Origin: a virus
DNA length: 29,644 nt
Direction: 5' to 3' (one strand)
Virus record (IMG/VR): IMGVR_UViG_3300030012_003716
Coordinates: 1-29,644 of that record
The position numbers were made by a program, and so were the translations under genes. The notes beneath the pieces are model-generated. The model saw only the letters and a list, made by a program, of their open reading frames with translations. It was not told the DNA's origin and made no database searches. Shown piece after piece: positions 29,629-29,644 of this stretch (positions are counted from its first letter, which is position 1; every line of letters begins with the position of its first letter).

Positions 29629-29644
29629 CCCGCGGTACGCGCAG
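29629..29644. other. Right genome end: cos-like terminal repeat
   Basis: The second copy of GTACGCGCAG occupies 29635-29644 and is preceded by CCCGCG, the partner arm of TGCGGG at 11-16. The terminase small subunit gene starts about 50 bases away, the usual cos-TerS arrangement. Between them lies an AT-rich self-complementary tract (ATTTTTTGAAAAAAAT, 29593-29609), a plausible bend or terminase/IHF binding region. Its function is inferred only from position. Confidence 0.6.

Noticed and set aside
1-29644. Integrase, attachment site, transposon or tRNA
   Set aside because: None of the proteins shows recombinase signatures, no insertion-sequence ends with target duplications were seen, and no cloverleaf was found by eye. 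A covariance-model search was not possible here.

Overview
The window reads as one essentially complete genome of a tailed, siphovirus-type bacteriophage of about 29.6 kb, drawn with most genes on the minus strand. Terminase, portal, scaffold, capsid, tail tube, tail chaperones, tape measure, tail tip, holin and endolysin-like genes appear in classical order. The first and last 10 bases are identical (GTACGCGCAG) and sit exactly at the centre of an imperfect dyad when the ends are joined. The terminase small subunit gene begins next to the right end. This is what cohesive (cos) ends look like after end filling. I see no integrase, no clear lysogeny module, no tRNA and no CRISPR array, so a lytic life style is the simplest reading. 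The host cannot be named. Strong GGAG ribosome binding sites, extended -10 promoters and DnaA-box repeats point to a bacterium, and the lysis and spanin-like genes fit a Gram-negative host only weakly.

Reading the minus strand from the right end: packaging (TerS 28922-29581, an N6-adenine-type methylase 28249-28920, two small genes, TerL 26159-27580), head (portal 24694-26157, scaffold-like 24005-24676, two small beta-rich proteins, a decapeptide-repeat fibre 21637-23367, a DUF5824-like protein, major capsid protein 19797-20765), head completion and tail (19056 down to 8605, including a -1 frameshifting tail chaperone pair and a 1090-residue protein with Asp-boxes), and lysis (endolysin-like 8000-8608, UviB/BhlA-like holin 7626-8000).

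A divergent promoter region at 7000-7082 separates the late block from the early one. It serves a plus-strand DEDDh exonuclease and a long, tightly overlapped minus-strand operon (6997 to 1912). That operon encodes an unknown protein, DNA-binding regulators, a SWIM zinc-finger mini-protein, a RusA Holliday junction resolvase, an AEP-type primase, a second DNA methylase and a VirE/D5-type SF3 helicase. A terminator at 1842-1867 ends it. Next comes a non-coding stretch with 11-bp iterons, then several very small genes with good ribosome binding sites (1575 to 1055), and finally a symmetric divergent promoter at the left end serving one plus-strand gene and two basic minus-strand proteins.

The most unusual feature is regulatory. 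Several minus-strand genes (TerS, scaffold, the gene after the capsid, tail chaperone, first early gene) share the start leader GGAGACTACA. The terminator hairpin behind the capsid gene carries in its loop the perfect 12-base antisense of that leader. This could sequester the next gene's start in cis, and possibly act in trans on the other genes. A second unusual feature is a perfect 34-bp tandem repeat holding four TTATACACA DnaA-type boxes in the middle of the structural genes.
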